DNA from: Flavicella sp.
Lineage (GTDB): Bacteria; Bacteroidota; Bacteroidia; Flavobacteriales; Flavobacteriaceae
Assembly: GCF_029238425.1 (NCBI RefSeq)
Contig: NZ_JAQWGB010000081.1
Coordinates: 1 to 39,889, forward strand
Direction: 5' to 3'
DNA: 39,889 nucleotides
The notes under the pieces were generated by a model. That model had not been told where the DNA came from and ran no database searches. It worked only from the letters and a program-made list of their open reading frames with translations. Both the position numbers and the translations under genes were made by a program. Shown here one piece after another: positions 16,689-24,865 of the stretch (positions within the stretch are counted from its first letter, which is position 1; every line of letters begins with the position of its first letter).

Positions 16689-16696
16689 CAAAGATA
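16689..16696 (-). promoter_or_regulatory. -7 promoter element of fnr-like gene
   Basis: It reads TATCTTTG on the minus strand, the preferred flavobacterial -7 form, 20 bp before the ATG. No -33 TTG is visible; the Fnr-type palindrome lies 10 bp upstream instead. Confidence 0.55.
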
Positions 16697-16706
16697 ATCA
16701 TTAATT

Positions 16707-16720
16707 ATGATAATTATCAT
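16707..16720. promoter_or_regulatory. Fnr-type operator 1 (fnr/ccoI intergenic)
   Basis: ATGATAATTATCAT is a perfect 14-bp palindrome with the TGA-N6-TCA spacing of the Crp/Fnr superfamily (E. coli Fnr: TTGAT-N4-ATCAA). Its centre is about 30 bp upstream of the predicted fnr start and about 52 bp upstream of the predicted ccoI start. It also resembles part of a Fur box. Confidence 0.55.
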
Positions 16721-16740
16721 TTAGTAGTTATCTGTTTCTA

Positions 16741-16754
16741 ATGATTTTTGTCAT
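16741..16754. promoter_or_regulatory. Fnr-type operator 2 (fnr/ccoI intergenic)
   Basis: ATGATTTTTGTCAT keeps both ATGA and TCAT arms with N6 between them. It touches the predicted ccoI -7 box and lies about 63 bp upstream of the predicted fnr start. Confidence 0.45.
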
Positions 16755-16761
16755 AAATTTG
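16754..16761 (+). promoter_or_regulatory. -7 promoter element of ccoI
   Basis: TAAATTTG matches TAnnTTTG, giving a predicted leader of about 85 nt before the ATG at 16850. There is no -33 TTG at the usual distance. A 12-bp palindrome (CTCAATATTGAG, 16786-16797) lies within the leader. Confidence 0.4.
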
Positions 16762-16849
16762 AAACGGTTGAAAAACGGATAAATGCTCAATATTGAGTCG
16801 AATCGTGGCTAAAAAATCGAAGTTCCTTTTTTAACTTCTAACATAAATC

Positions 16850-19261
16850 ATGAAAAGCAAAGCTAATTGTTATCATTGTGGAAATGACTGCTCCGTGAGC
16901 ACTGCATTAATTTTTGAAGAAAAAAATTTCTGTTGCAACGGATGTAAAACGGTGTTTCAAATTCTAAATGAAAACGAACTTACCTCTTATTATGATTTTG
17001 AAGACACTCCAGGGAAAATCCCAGAAAAAATTGAGGGCAAATACGATTACCTCGAAAATGAAAAAATAGTTTCCAAACTCCTTGAGTTCGATACAGAAAC
17101 CACCTCAATCGTTACTCTAAACATTCCCTTTATACACTGTAGTTCTTGTATTTGGGTTTTAGAAAACTTGCATAAAATCAATCCGAAAATTCAATCGTCA
17201 CAGGTAAACTTCCCAAAAAAAACAGTGAGAATTGTTTTCGACAAAAATATCATTTCTCTTAAGAAAATTGTTTTACTACTCAGCTCTATTGGATATGAAC
17301 CCTATATCAGTTTAGAAAGCGCAGAGAGAAAAAAAAACAAAACAACTGACAAATCTCTTATTTACAAATTAGGAGTTGCTGGATTCGCCTTTGGAAACAT
17401 CATGTTCCTATCTTTTCCAGAATATTTTGAGGTAGATGAATTTTGGCTCAATCAATACAAGCCCTTTTTTCGTTGGATCATGTTTTTAATGGCCATGCCC
17501 GTTTTATTTTATTCTGCAAGAGATTATTTTAGCTCTGCTTTCAAAGGATTGAAGCACAAAATTCTCAATATCGATGTTCCCATATCCTTAGGTATTTTAG
17601 TCTTATTTATTAGAAGTACGATAGAAATATTTTACAATATCGGTCAAGGTTATTTTGACAGCATGACGGGATTGGTTTTCTTTTTGCTCTTGGGTAAATT
17701 TTTCCAACAAAGAACCTACAGTTTTTTATCTTTTGAGAGGGACTACACCTCGTATTTCCCTATTGCAGTAACAAGAATAAAAAACAATAAGGAAGAGGCG
17801 ATTCAAATTTATGACGTAAAAAAAGGAGATCGATTGTTAATTAGAAATCAAGAACTAATTCCAGTGGATGGTATTATCATCAAAGGAAATGGTCTTATAG
17901 ACTATAGTTTTGTAACCGGTGAAGCCAATCCTATTCCTAAAAACTCTGGAGATAAACTTTTTGCTGGAGGAAAACAATTAGATAGCGTTCTTGAAATAGA
18001 GGCCATCAAAACTGTTTCTCAAAGTTATTTAACCCAGCTTTGGAGTAACGATGTTTTCAATAAAGATAAGAATGAACATTTTAAAAATATTACGGATAAA
18101 ATTAGTCAGTATTTCACTTATATCATTTTAGGAATTGCTTTTATTGCTGGATTGTACTGGTCTTTTTACAGTACCAAAACAGCCTTAAACGTAGTAAGTT
18201 CTGTCTTGATTATCGCCTGCCCATGTGCCTTAGCATTGTCGGCTCCGTTTACCCTTGGAAATATCATCAGAATATTTGGAGCTCATAAATTTTACTTAAA
18301 AAACGCGAGTGTCATAGAAAGTCTTGCAGAAATTAATACGCTTATTTTTGATAAAACGGGTACCATTACTTCTGCCTCTAAACAAGAAATATCTTATCAA
18401 GGAAGTCCTTTATCTAATGCCGAAGAAAAACAAATCAAAACAATTTTAAGAAATTCAAATCACCCTCTGAGTAGAACTCTTTATGATAATATGACTCGTA
18501 TTCCCACTTTGGAAGGCAATCTAAATTATAAGGAAATTGTAGGTAAAGGAATTAGTGGATCTTTTCAGGAAACTATTATAAAAATTGGATCTTCAAGTTT
18601 TACCGATGCTCCTACAAAAGAAAAACTCTCAGAAACAGCCGTTCACATAAATATCAATGGAATTTATAAGGGACGTTTTTCATTTAAAAACAAATACAGG
18701 AACGGAATGTTTGGCATGTTCCGAAAACTTCAAAAAAACTTTAATTTAACACTTTTATCTGGGGACAATGAAGGTGAAAAAAAATATCTGACAGAAAAAC
18801 TCCCCTCTAAGACAAGCTTTGTATTTGATCAAAAACCTGAAGATAAACTAACATATATCAAGACCCAACAAAAATTAAATCAATCTATACTCATGTTTGG
18901 AGATGGTTTGAATGATGCTGGAGCACTTGCACAAAGTAATGTTGGGGTTGCCGTTTCAGAAAATGTAAATGTGTTCTCCCCTGCCTGTGATGCTATAATT
19001 GACGCCAGTGTACTTCATAAAGCTCCTTTGTTTTTAAAGATCTCTAAAAAATCAATCAAAATTATCAAAGCTAGTTTTGTATTGTCCTTTTTGTACAACA
19101 TAGTCGGATTATACTTTGCAACCACAGGACAATTATCACCTGTTATTGCCGCCATACTAATGCCTTTGAGTTCCATTTCTGTTGTTGTTTTTGTAACTCT
19201 TGCAACCAACTATGTTTCAAAATCATTAACTAAAGATTATCCTTTACAGCAGCCTAACTAA
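16850..19261 (+). CDS. ccoI: cbb3-type copper-translocating P1B ATPase
   Basis: An 803-residue inner-membrane P-type ATPase that exports copper for cbb3 oxidase assembly. An N-terminal Cys-rich region (Cys7, Cys10, Cys14, Cys28, Cys29, Cys32) precedes a heavy-metal domain with Cys97/Cys100 in HCSSC. The channel motif CPC is at 457-459, the phosphorylated Asp501 in DKTGTI, the HP motif in NSNHPLSRTL, and the hinge GDGLNDAGALAQ. About eight membrane helices are visible. The N-terminal zinc-ribbon-like Cys cluster and position at the head of the cco genes identify it as CcoI/FixI rather than a detoxifying CopA. It diverges from fnr across 181 bp that holds two Fnr-type sites. Confidence 0.94.
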   Translation: MKSKANCYHCGNDCSVSTALIFEEKNFCCNGCKTVFQILNENELTSYYDFEDTPGKIPEKIEGKYDYLENEKIVSKLLEFDTETTSIVTLNIPFIHCSSCIWVLENLHKINPKIQSSQVNFPKKTVRIVFDKNIISLKKIVLLLSSIGYEPYISLESAERKKNKTTDKSLIYKLGVAGFAFGNIMFLSFPEYFEVDEFWLNQYKPFFRWIMFLMAMPVLFYSARDYFSSAFKGLKHKILNIDVPISLGILVLFIRSTIEIFYNIGQGYFDSMTGLVFFLLLGKFFQQRTYSFLSFERDYTSYFPIAVTRIKNNKEEAIQIYDVKKGDRLLIRNQELIPVDGIIIKGNGLIDYSFVTGEANPIPKNSGDKLFAGGKQLDSVLEIEAIKTVSQSYLTQLWSNDVFNKDKNEHFKNITDKISQYFTYIILGIAFIAGLYWSFYSTKTALNVVSSVLIIACPCALALSAPFTLGNIIRIFGAHKFYLKNASVIESLAEINTLIFDKTGTITSASKQEISYQGSPLSNAEEKQIKTILRNSNHPLSRTLYDNMTRIPTLEGNLNYKEIVGKGISGSFQETIIKIGSSSFTDAPTKEKLSETAVHININGIYKGRFSFKNKYRNGMFGMFRKLQKNFNLTLLSGDNEGEKKYLTEKLPSKTSFVFDQKPEDKLTYIKTQQKLNQSILMFGDGLNDAGALAQSNVGVAVSENVNVFSPACDAIIDASVLHKAPLFLKISKKSIKIIKASFVLSFLYNIVGLYFATTGQLSPVIAAILMPLSSISVVVFVTLATNYVSKSLTKDYPLQQPN

Positions 19262-19388
19262 TAAGCTCTTAAATTAGAGTGTCCTTTTGTAAACAAAACA
19301 GAATTCATTATATTTGAGAAGTTTGCTACATATGGAAAAGAAAGATCATAAAACTTATTCCCTATTTTCAAGCACAAATACCACAAAC

Positions 19389-19402
19389 ATGACAATTATC
19401 AT
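19389..19402. promoter_or_regulatory. Fnr-type operator 3 (upstream of ccoS-ccoNO)
   Basis: ATGACAATTATCAT differs from operator 1 at one base. Its centre is about 41-44 bp upstream of the start site predicted from the -7 box at 19425-19432, the class II Crp/Fnr activator position. Confidence 0.6.
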
Positions 19403-19424
19403 TTTTAGTGATGAGCGTCAGCAA

Positions 19425-19432
19425 TATTTTTG
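19425..19432 (+). promoter_or_regulatory. -7 promoter element of ccoS-ccoNOQP
   Basis: TATTTTTG matches TAnnTTTG. No -33 TTG exists; the Fnr-type site occupies that region. The box ends 21 bp before the ccoS ATG at 19454 and overlaps an in-frame TTG at 19430, which argues against that earlier start. Confidence 0.6.
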
Positions 19433-19453
19433 TCCATTAAATATACAGCGTGT

Positions 19454-19639
19454 ATGAGCATTATTTATCTACTGATTTCAATCAGTCTTATTGTCGCCTT
19501 AATTTTCTTCACAGCTTTTATAAAGGCCGTTAAAAGCGGGCAATATGAAGATTCCTACACACCCTCCGTTCGGATGCTTTTTGATGACAAACCTTCAAAA
19601 AAAACAACCAAAACAAATTCAAATTCTAAAAACAACTAA
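19454..19639 (+). CDS. ccoS: cbb3 oxidase maturation protein CcoS
   Basis: A 61-residue protein with one N-terminal membrane helix (IIYLLISISLIVALIFFTAF) and a short polar tail rich in Lys/Asn/Ser. The family pattern FxxAxKSGQYED is present as FIKAVKSGQYEDSYTP, followed by RMLFDD. CcoS is needed in other bacteria for cofactor insertion into CcoN. It lies 192 bp after ccoI and 14 bp before ccoNO, as first gene of the oxidase transcript. Confidence 0.92.
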   Translation: MSIIYLLISISLIVALIFFTAFIKAVKSGQYEDSYTPSVRMLFDDKPSKKTTKTNSNSKNN

Positions 19640-19653
19640 CAAATTCTAATTTC

Positions 19654-21837
19654 ATGGAAGTACAACAGTTTTATTATGACAACAAAATTGTCAAGAATTT
19701 CATCTATGCCACTATCTTTTGGGGGATTATTGGGATGACAGTTGGGCTACTTTTAGCGCTCATGTTTCTTTTTCCAAACCTTACCAATGGAATTTCTTGG
19801 CTTAGTTTCGGTCGTTTAAGACCCTTACACACCAATGCCGTAATTTTCGCTTTTGTAGGAAATGCTATTTATGCGGGTGTGTATTACTCCTCTCAGCGAC
19901 TGTTAAAAGCGAGAATGTGGAGTGATTTTTTAAGTAAACTTAACTTCTGGGGATGGCAGGCAATTATTGTAGCTGCCGCCATAACGCTTCCTTTGGGATA
20001 TACTACCAGTAAAGAATATGCCGAGTTAGAATGGCCAATTGATATCGCAATTGCCTTGGTTTGGGTTGCCTTTGGAGCCAATTTAATCGGAACCATCATT
20101 AAACGTAGAGAACGTCATATGTACGTTGCTATTTGGTTTTACCTTGGGACTTTTGTTACCGTAGCCGTATTGCATATTTTCAATAGTTTTGAGTTACCTG
20201 TTTCATTTATGAAAAGTTACTCTGTCTATGCAGGGGTTCAAGATGCTTTGGTGCAATGGTGGTATGGTCATAATGCAGTAGCATTCTTCCTTACAACTCC
20301 ATTTTTAGGACTGATGTACTATTTTGTTCCGAAAGCAGCAAATAGACCTGTATATTCTTATCGATTATCTATAGTCCACTTCTGGTCCTTGATATTTATT
20401 TATATTTGGGCAGGACCTCATCATTTATTATACACCGCTTTACCAGATTGGGCACAAAATTTAGGAGTAGCCTTTTCTATTATGCTAATAGCTCCATCTT
20501 GGGGTGGTATGATCAACGGTTTATTAACACTTCGTGGCGCTTGGGACAAAGTAAGAACAGATCCTGTTTTAAAATTCATGGTGGTAGCTATTACTGGTTA
20601 TGGTATGGCAACCTTTGAAGGTCCTATGCTGTCTCTTAAAAATGTAAATGCAATTGCCCACTTTACAGATTGGATTATTGCCCATGTGCATGTTGGAGCC
20701 TTAGCATGGAATGGTTTCTTAGCCTTTGGTATGATTTACTGGCTGGTACCTAGAATGTTTAAAACGACGCTTTTCTCAACCAAACTAGCAAATACACATT
20801 TCTGGATTGGAACTTTAGGAATTATCCTGTATGCATTGCCAATGTATGTTGCCGGATTCGTTCAAGCTTCTATGTGGAAACAATTCAACCCAGATGGAAC
20901 TTTGATGTATGGTAACTTCTTGGAAACAGTTACGCAAATTATTCCAATGTATTGGATGCGTGCGATTGGAGGTTCTATGTATATAGCCGGAGCATTTGTA
21001 ATGCTATTTAACATCGTAAAAACAATTCAATCTGGATCTGCTGTTGAAGATGATTTGGCAGAAGCACCAGCATTGAAAAAAGTTGGAAAAGGAAGATTAC
21101 TAGGAGAAGGTTGGCACCAAGTTTTAGAAAGAAAACCTGTACAATTGACTTTATTGGCAACGGTGACTATTCTTATTGGTGGAGCCATTCAAATAATCCC
21201 TACGTTAATGATAGACTCAAACATTCCTACCATTACAAGTGTCAAACCATATACACCTTTGGAATTAGAGGGACGTGATTTATATATCCGAGAAGGTTGT
21301 GTAAGTTGTCACTCGCAAATGGTACGTCCATTTAGATCTGAAGTAGAACGTTATGGTGAATATTCTAAAGCAGGTGAATTTGTATACGACCATCCATTCT
21401 TATGGGGTTCTAAACGTACAGGACCAGATTTGCATAGAGAAGGAATGAAATATTCTGATAGCTGGCATTTCAACCATATGTACGACCCGCAGAGTACTTC
21501 TCCTGGTTCTATCATGCCAAGATACCAATGGTTGACTGCAAATACATTGGATACATCTGACACACAAGCTAAAATGAAAGCCATGATTACTCTAGGGGTT
21601 CCTTATTCTGATACTGAAGTTTCAAATGCTTTAACGACTTTACAAACGCAAGCATTACAGGTGGAGAAAAACCTTCATCAAGATCCTTCTTTTGTAGAAA
21701 ACTATGAAGCAGAGAAACAAGCTGCTGCAGCTGATGGAGAAGAATTTATACCGATTCACAAAAGAGAAATTGTAGCGTTAATTGCTTACCTACAACGTTT
21801 GGGTACAGATATAAAAGTAAAAGATTCACAAAAATAA
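19654..21837 (+). CDS. ccoNO: cbb3-type cytochrome c oxidase, fused subunits I and II (CcoNO)
   Basis: A 727-residue fusion. Residues 1 to about 460 are CcoN with around 12 membrane helices: heme b ligand His59 (RPLHTN), His206 (WYGHNAV), CuB ligands His256/His257 (GPHH), and His344/His346 (AHVHVG) for the high-spin and low-spin hemes. Residues about 500-727 are CcoO, anchored by one helix (about 497-517) and carrying one c-type heme motif, CVSCH (549-553). The complex reduces oxygen at low concentration and pumps protons across the inner membrane. In proteobacteria N and O are separate; the fusion is usual in Bacteroidetes. The join near residues 455-490 is a charged linker. Confidence 0.96.
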   Translation: MEVQQFYYDNKIVKNFIYATIFWGIIGMTVGLLLALMFLFPNLTNGISWLSFGRLRPLHTNAVIFAFVGNAIYAGVYYSSQRLLKARMWSDFLSKLNFWGWQAIIVAAAITLPLGYTTSKEYAELEWPIDIAIALVWVAFGANLIGTIIKRRERHMYVAIWFYLGTFVTVAVLHIFNSFELPVSFMKSYSVYAGVQDALVQWWYGHNAVAFFLTTPFLGLMYYFVPKAANRPVYSYRLSIVHFWSLIFIYIWAGPHHLLYTALPDWAQNLGVAFSIMLIAPSWGGMINGLLTLRGAWDKVRTDPVLKFMVVAITGYGMATFEGPMLSLKNVNAIAHFTDWIIAHVHVGALAWNGFLAFGMIYWLVPRMFKTTLFSTKLANTHFWIGTLGIILYALPMYVAGFVQASMWKQFNPDGTLMYGNFLETVTQIIPMYWMRAIGGSMYIAGAFVMLFNIVKTIQSGSAVEDDLAEAPALKKVGKGRLLGEGWHQVLERKPVQLTLLATVTILIGGAIQIIPTLMIDSNIPTITSVKPYTPLELEGRDLYIREGCVSCHSQMVRPFRSEVERYGEYSKAGEFVYDHPFLWGSKRTGPDLHREGMKYSDSWHFNHMYDPQSTSPGSIMPRYQWLTANTLDTSDTQAKMKAMITLGVPYSDTEVSNALTTLQTQALQVEKNLHQDPSFVENYEAEKQAAAADGEEFIPIHKREIVALIAYLQRLGTDIKVKDSQK

Positions 21838-21847
21838 ATTTATAGAG

Positions 21848-22054
21848 ATGCTAAAATTTATTAAATATCACATGACAGAAATTGATGGGATAGCAATCTA
21901 CCCAATCATTTCACTAGTAATATTCTTTTTGTTTTTTACAGCCCTTTTTTGGTGGGTAGTAAGCTCTAAAAAAGAATACATCGATAAAGTAAGTCAGATT
22001 CCTTTTAAAAAGGACATTTTAGATAATACAAAAAACAACCTATATGAAAACTAA
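21848..22054 (+). CDS. ccoQ: cbb3 oxidase small subunit CcoQ-like
   Basis: A 68-residue protein with one membrane helix (about 18-40, IYPIISLVIFFLFFTALFWW) and a charged tail. Position between ccoNO and ccoP and the helix ending in a Trp-rich stretch followed by KKEYIDK support CcoQ, although sequence similarity in this family is weak. Its last 11 bp overlap the start of ccoP, suggesting translational coupling. CcoQ stabilises the oxidase in other bacteria. Confidence 0.75.
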   Translation: MLKFIKYHMTEIDGIAIYPIISLVIFFLFFTALFWWVVSSKKEYIDKVSQIPFKKDILDNTKNNLYEN

Positions 22055-22910
22055 ACTTCCCATGCCTTTTATAAGAATATTCTCTATATTCTTGGTGGTT
22101 TTTGCCATAACTGAATTCATGACTCCTGGTGATGAATTAGGTTTTTCACACCCAACAACTGCTGCATTTTACCTGCTCGTAATTTTAGCACTTGTGGTGA
22201 TTGAGAAAATAAAACAAGCTTCTGAAAACTTATATACAGACCATATTTCTGGAAAAGAAAAAGAGGCTTATCTAGCCGAAAAAGAAGCTAGTGAAATCAA
22301 AGACTGGAAAGGATTGATTCAGGCTCTATCTAAAACAAAACCAATCAGTGAAGAGGATGATATCATCTTAGAACACGATTATGATGGAATTAAAGAATTA
22401 GACAATGATTTACCACCATGGTGGTTGTATATGTTTTATGCAACGATTTTATTTGCCGCAGTGTACCTTGGGTATTATGAAGTATTTGGAGGACAGTCTA
22501 ATGAAGAAGAATATATAGAGCAAGTAGCCATCGCAAAAGCAGAAGTAGAAGCTTATAAGAAAACTGTAAAGACAATCGACTTAAGCAATATGGAAGCTAG
22601 TGCAGATGCAGGCGCTTTGAGTAAGGGGAAAAAACTCTTCAAACAAAATTGTGCGGCCTGTCACATGGTTGATGGTCGTGGTTCTATCGGTCCTAATCTT
22701 ACCGATGAGTATTGGATATTAGGAGGTGGAATTAAAAACGTTTACAACACCATCTCTGAAGGTGGTCGTGATGGTAAAGGAATGATTGCTTGGAAAAACA
22801 GCTTTAGTCCTGAAAAAATTCAGCAACTTGCAAATTATGTACTAAGTTTACAAGGCACTGACCCTGCCAACGCCAAAGCACCAGAAGGCGAAAAATGGAC
22901 AGAGGAATAA
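22044..22910 (+). CDS. ccoP: cbb3-type cytochrome c oxidase subunit III (monoheme CcoP)
   Basis: A 288-residue membrane-anchored cytochrome c. Two hydrophobic helices lie at about 9-26 and 40-54, then a charged loop, a third helix (about 126-145), and a periplasmic cytochrome c domain (about 190-285) with CAACH at 203-207. The GPNLTDEYWILGGG and GKGMIAWK segments are typical of CcoP, the latter holding the Met ligand. Proteobacterial CcoP normally has two CxxCH motifs; here only one is present, as is common in Bacteroidetes. It overlaps ccoQ by 11 bp. A hairpin-T terminator follows directly after its stop. Confidence 0.93.
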   Translation: MKTKLPMPFIRIFSIFLVVFAITEFMTPGDELGFSHPTTAAFYLLVILALVVIEKIKQASENLYTDHISGKEKEAYLAEKEASEIKDWKGLIQALSKTKPISEEDDIILEHDYDGIKELDNDLPPWWLYMFYATILFAAVYLGYYEVFGGQSNEEEYIEQVAIAKAEVEAYKKTVKTIDLSNMEASADAGALSKGKKLFKQNCAACHMVDGRGSIGPNLTDEYWILGGGIKNVYNTISEGGRDGKGMIAWKNSFSPEKIQQLANYVLSLQGTDPANAKAPEGEKWTEE

Positions 22911-22918
22911 ATTATTTG

Positions 22919-22955
22919 AATCGTTGGTGCACTTAAAACACCAACGATTTTTTTT
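22919..22955 (+). terminator. terminator or attenuator between ccoP and ccoG
   Basis: An 11-bp perfect stem (AATCGTTGGTG at 22919-22929 with 22939-22949) around a 9-nt loop, then eight T residues ending at 22955. It ends 21 bp before the ccoG ATG, so it can separate oxidase structural genes from assembly genes or set their ratio. Confidence 0.8.
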
Positions 22956-22976
22956 AGAACCAAATCCGATATTGAA

Positions 22977-24395
22977 ATGGATGAAAAACAAGAAGCTTTT
23001 AGAGATACCTTGGGTACTATGACAGAGGAAGGCGGACGTAAATGGGTATACCCTAAAAAACCGTCTGGATTTTTCTATAAAAATAGAACCTATGTAAGTT
23101 GGTTTCTTCTCATTGTTTTATTGATTTCTCCTTTCATAAAAATCAACGGAAATCAGTTTTTATTATTCAACGTTTTAGAACGAAGGTTTAATATTTTTAG
23201 TGTTCCTTTTTGGCCACAGGATTTTCACCTGATGGTAATTAGTATGATTATCGGAATTGTATTTATTATTTTATTTACCGTTGTCTATGGCCGTATATTT
23301 TGTGGTTGGATATGTCCACAAACCATTTTTATGGAAATGGTATTTCGTAAAATTGAATATGCCATAGATGGTGACCGAGGTGCACAAATTAGGTTAGACA
23401 AACAAAAATGGGATGCTACAAAAATTCGCAAGCGTCTTTTAAAGTGGTTTATCTTTTTTGTAATTTCTTTTATTATTTCTAACGTTTTCCTAGCGTATTT
23501 TATCGGAAGTGATGAACTGATTTCTATCATAACTGATCCTCCAAGAGAACACATCAAAGGTCTGACTCTTTTATTAATTTTTACCGGTGTTTTCTATTTT
23601 ATTTTTGTTTGGTTTAGAGAGCAGGTGTGTATCATTGCTTGTCCATATGGAAGATTACAAGGAGTTTTATTGGATAATAAATCTATCAATGTTGCCTACG
23701 ATTACAAACGAGGAGAGAAAGAACAAGGAAGAGCTTTATTTAAAAAAAATGAAGACAGACAAGCTGCAGGAAAAGGAGATTGTATTGACTGCGCACAATG
23801 TGTACATGTTTGTCCTACCGGTATTGACATCAGGAACGGTACACAATTGGAATGTGTTAACTGTACTGCTTGTATAGATGCTTGCGACCATATAATGGAA
23901 AAAGTTGGACTTCCTAAAGGATTGATCCGATACGAATCTGAAGAAAATATTGAAAACAAAAAGCCTTTTGAATTCAATCTTAGAATGAAAGGTTATACCG
24001 TTGTTCTATCTATACTAATCGCTGTTTTAATTACCATGCTCTTTATGAGAAATGATGTGGAAGCAACTATTTTAAGATTACCGGGTGAACTTTATAAAAC
24101 AAAAGAGAACAACATTATTAGTAATGTATACACCTACAAACTCATCAACAAAACCTCTCAAAAAATTGAAGACATTCATTTTGAATTGATTTCACATGAA
24201 GGAACCATCAAATTAATTGGGGCCGAAGATTTTGATATAGAAAAACAAGAATTCTATGGCGGCTCTCTATTTATTGAGATTGCAAGAAAAGAATTGAGCG
24301 ATTCCAAAGAAAATTTAAAAATTGGTGTATTTTCCGACGGGAAACTGATAGAAACAACAACCACCAATTTTATGGGGCCAAGAAGTTTTAGATAA
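22977..24395 (+). CDS. ccoG: cbb3 oxidase accessory protein CcoG (ferredoxin-like)
   Basis: A 472-residue inner-membrane protein. It has an N-terminal helix (about 35-50), a second helix ending before the conserved CGWICPQTIFMEM, two more helices near 150-210, and a motif with CIIACPYGRLQG. Two [4Fe-4S] ferredoxin motifs follow at about 265-305 (CIDCAQCVHVCP and CVNCTACIDACD), then a fifth helix and a C-terminal immunoglobulin-like periplasmic domain (FixG C-terminal). CcoG/RdxA/FixG is proposed to reduce copper during cbb3 assembly. It lies behind a terminator, and I see no clear -7 box in the 21 bp between terminator and ATG, so it probably depends on readthrough. Confidence 0.94.
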   Translation: MDEKQEAFRDTLGTMTEEGGRKWVYPKKPSGFFYKNRTYVSWFLLIVLLISPFIKINGNQFLLFNVLERRFNIFSVPFWPQDFHLMVISMIIGIVFIILFTVVYGRIFCGWICPQTIFMEMVFRKIEYAIDGDRGAQIRLDKQKWDATKIRKRLLKWFIFFVISFIISNVFLAYFIGSDELISIITDPPREHIKGLTLLLIFTGVFYFIFVWFREQVCIIACPYGRLQGVLLDNKSINVAYDYKRGEKEQGRALFKKNEDRQAAGKGDCIDCAQCVHVCPTGIDIRNGTQLECVNCTACIDACDHIMEKVGLPKGLIRYESEENIENKKPFEFNLRMKGYTVVLSILIAVLITMLFMRNDVEATILRLPGELYKTKENNIISNVYTYKLINKTSQKIEDIHFELISHEGTIKLIGAEDFDIEKQEFYGGSLFIEIARKELSDSKENLKIGVFSDGKLIETTTTNFMGPRSFR

Positions 24396-24412
24396 TATAA
24401 AAAGAATCAAGA

Positions 24413-24862
24413 ATGAAAAAATTAAACTGGGGAACGGGTATTGTTATTGCCTTTGTATTATTTATTTCTTTTATACTGTATTTTGTAATAAAAACATCGA
24501 CAGATACTACGTATGAATATGATTTGGTAGCCAAAGACTATTACAAAGATGAATTGGAATATCAACAAAGAATTGATAAGTTGAATAATGCAAAAAAATT
24601 AACTCAAAATATTTCGATTTCAAAAACCACTGAGGGGATTGCTATTCATTATCCAGCAGATATCTCTCAAGAAAAAATTAAAGGGACTGTATATTTATAT
24701 CGCCCTTCAAACAAAAAACTGGACGTTAGGTTGCCTATTACTATTATCAATCAAACCCAATTAATTTCAAAAGATATTCTAATTGGCGGAAGATGGAATG
24801 TACAAGTAGAATGGAGTGTTGCCAAGGAATCCTATTTGTTCCAACACAGTTTAAATATGTAA
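24413..24862 (+). CDS. ccoH: FixH/CcoH family protein
   Basis: A 149-residue protein with one N-terminal membrane helix (about 8-27) and a periplasmic domain of the FixH type. The region after the helix, TTYEYDLVAKDYYKDELEYQ, and the C-terminal GGRWNVQVEW are characteristic. CcoH is needed for stable cbb3 oxidase assembly. It lies 17 bp after ccoG and 3 bp before the TauE/SafE-like gene, so these form one unit. Confidence 0.92.
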   Translation: MKKLNWGTGIVIAFVLFISFILYFVIKTSTDTTYEYDLVAKDYYKDELEYQQRIDKLNNAKKLTQNISISKTTEGIAIHYPADISQEKIKGTVYLYRPSNKKLDVRLPITIINQTQLISKDILIGGRWNVQVEWSVAKESYLFQHSLNM

Positions 24863-24865
24863 GCC

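Noticed and set aside
16693-16720. Fur box upstream of the fnr-like gene (GATAAT..GATAATTATC)
   Set aside because: It contains GATAAT hexamers, but the same ATGA-N6-TCAT form recurs before ccoS and beside ccoI, which fits an Fnr-type site better. Fur remains an alternative that only binding data could exclude.
19430-19453. TTG start for ccoS, eight codons upstream
   Set aside because: The TTG is part of the predicted -7 box, and the ATG at 19454 gives the normal CcoS N-terminus.
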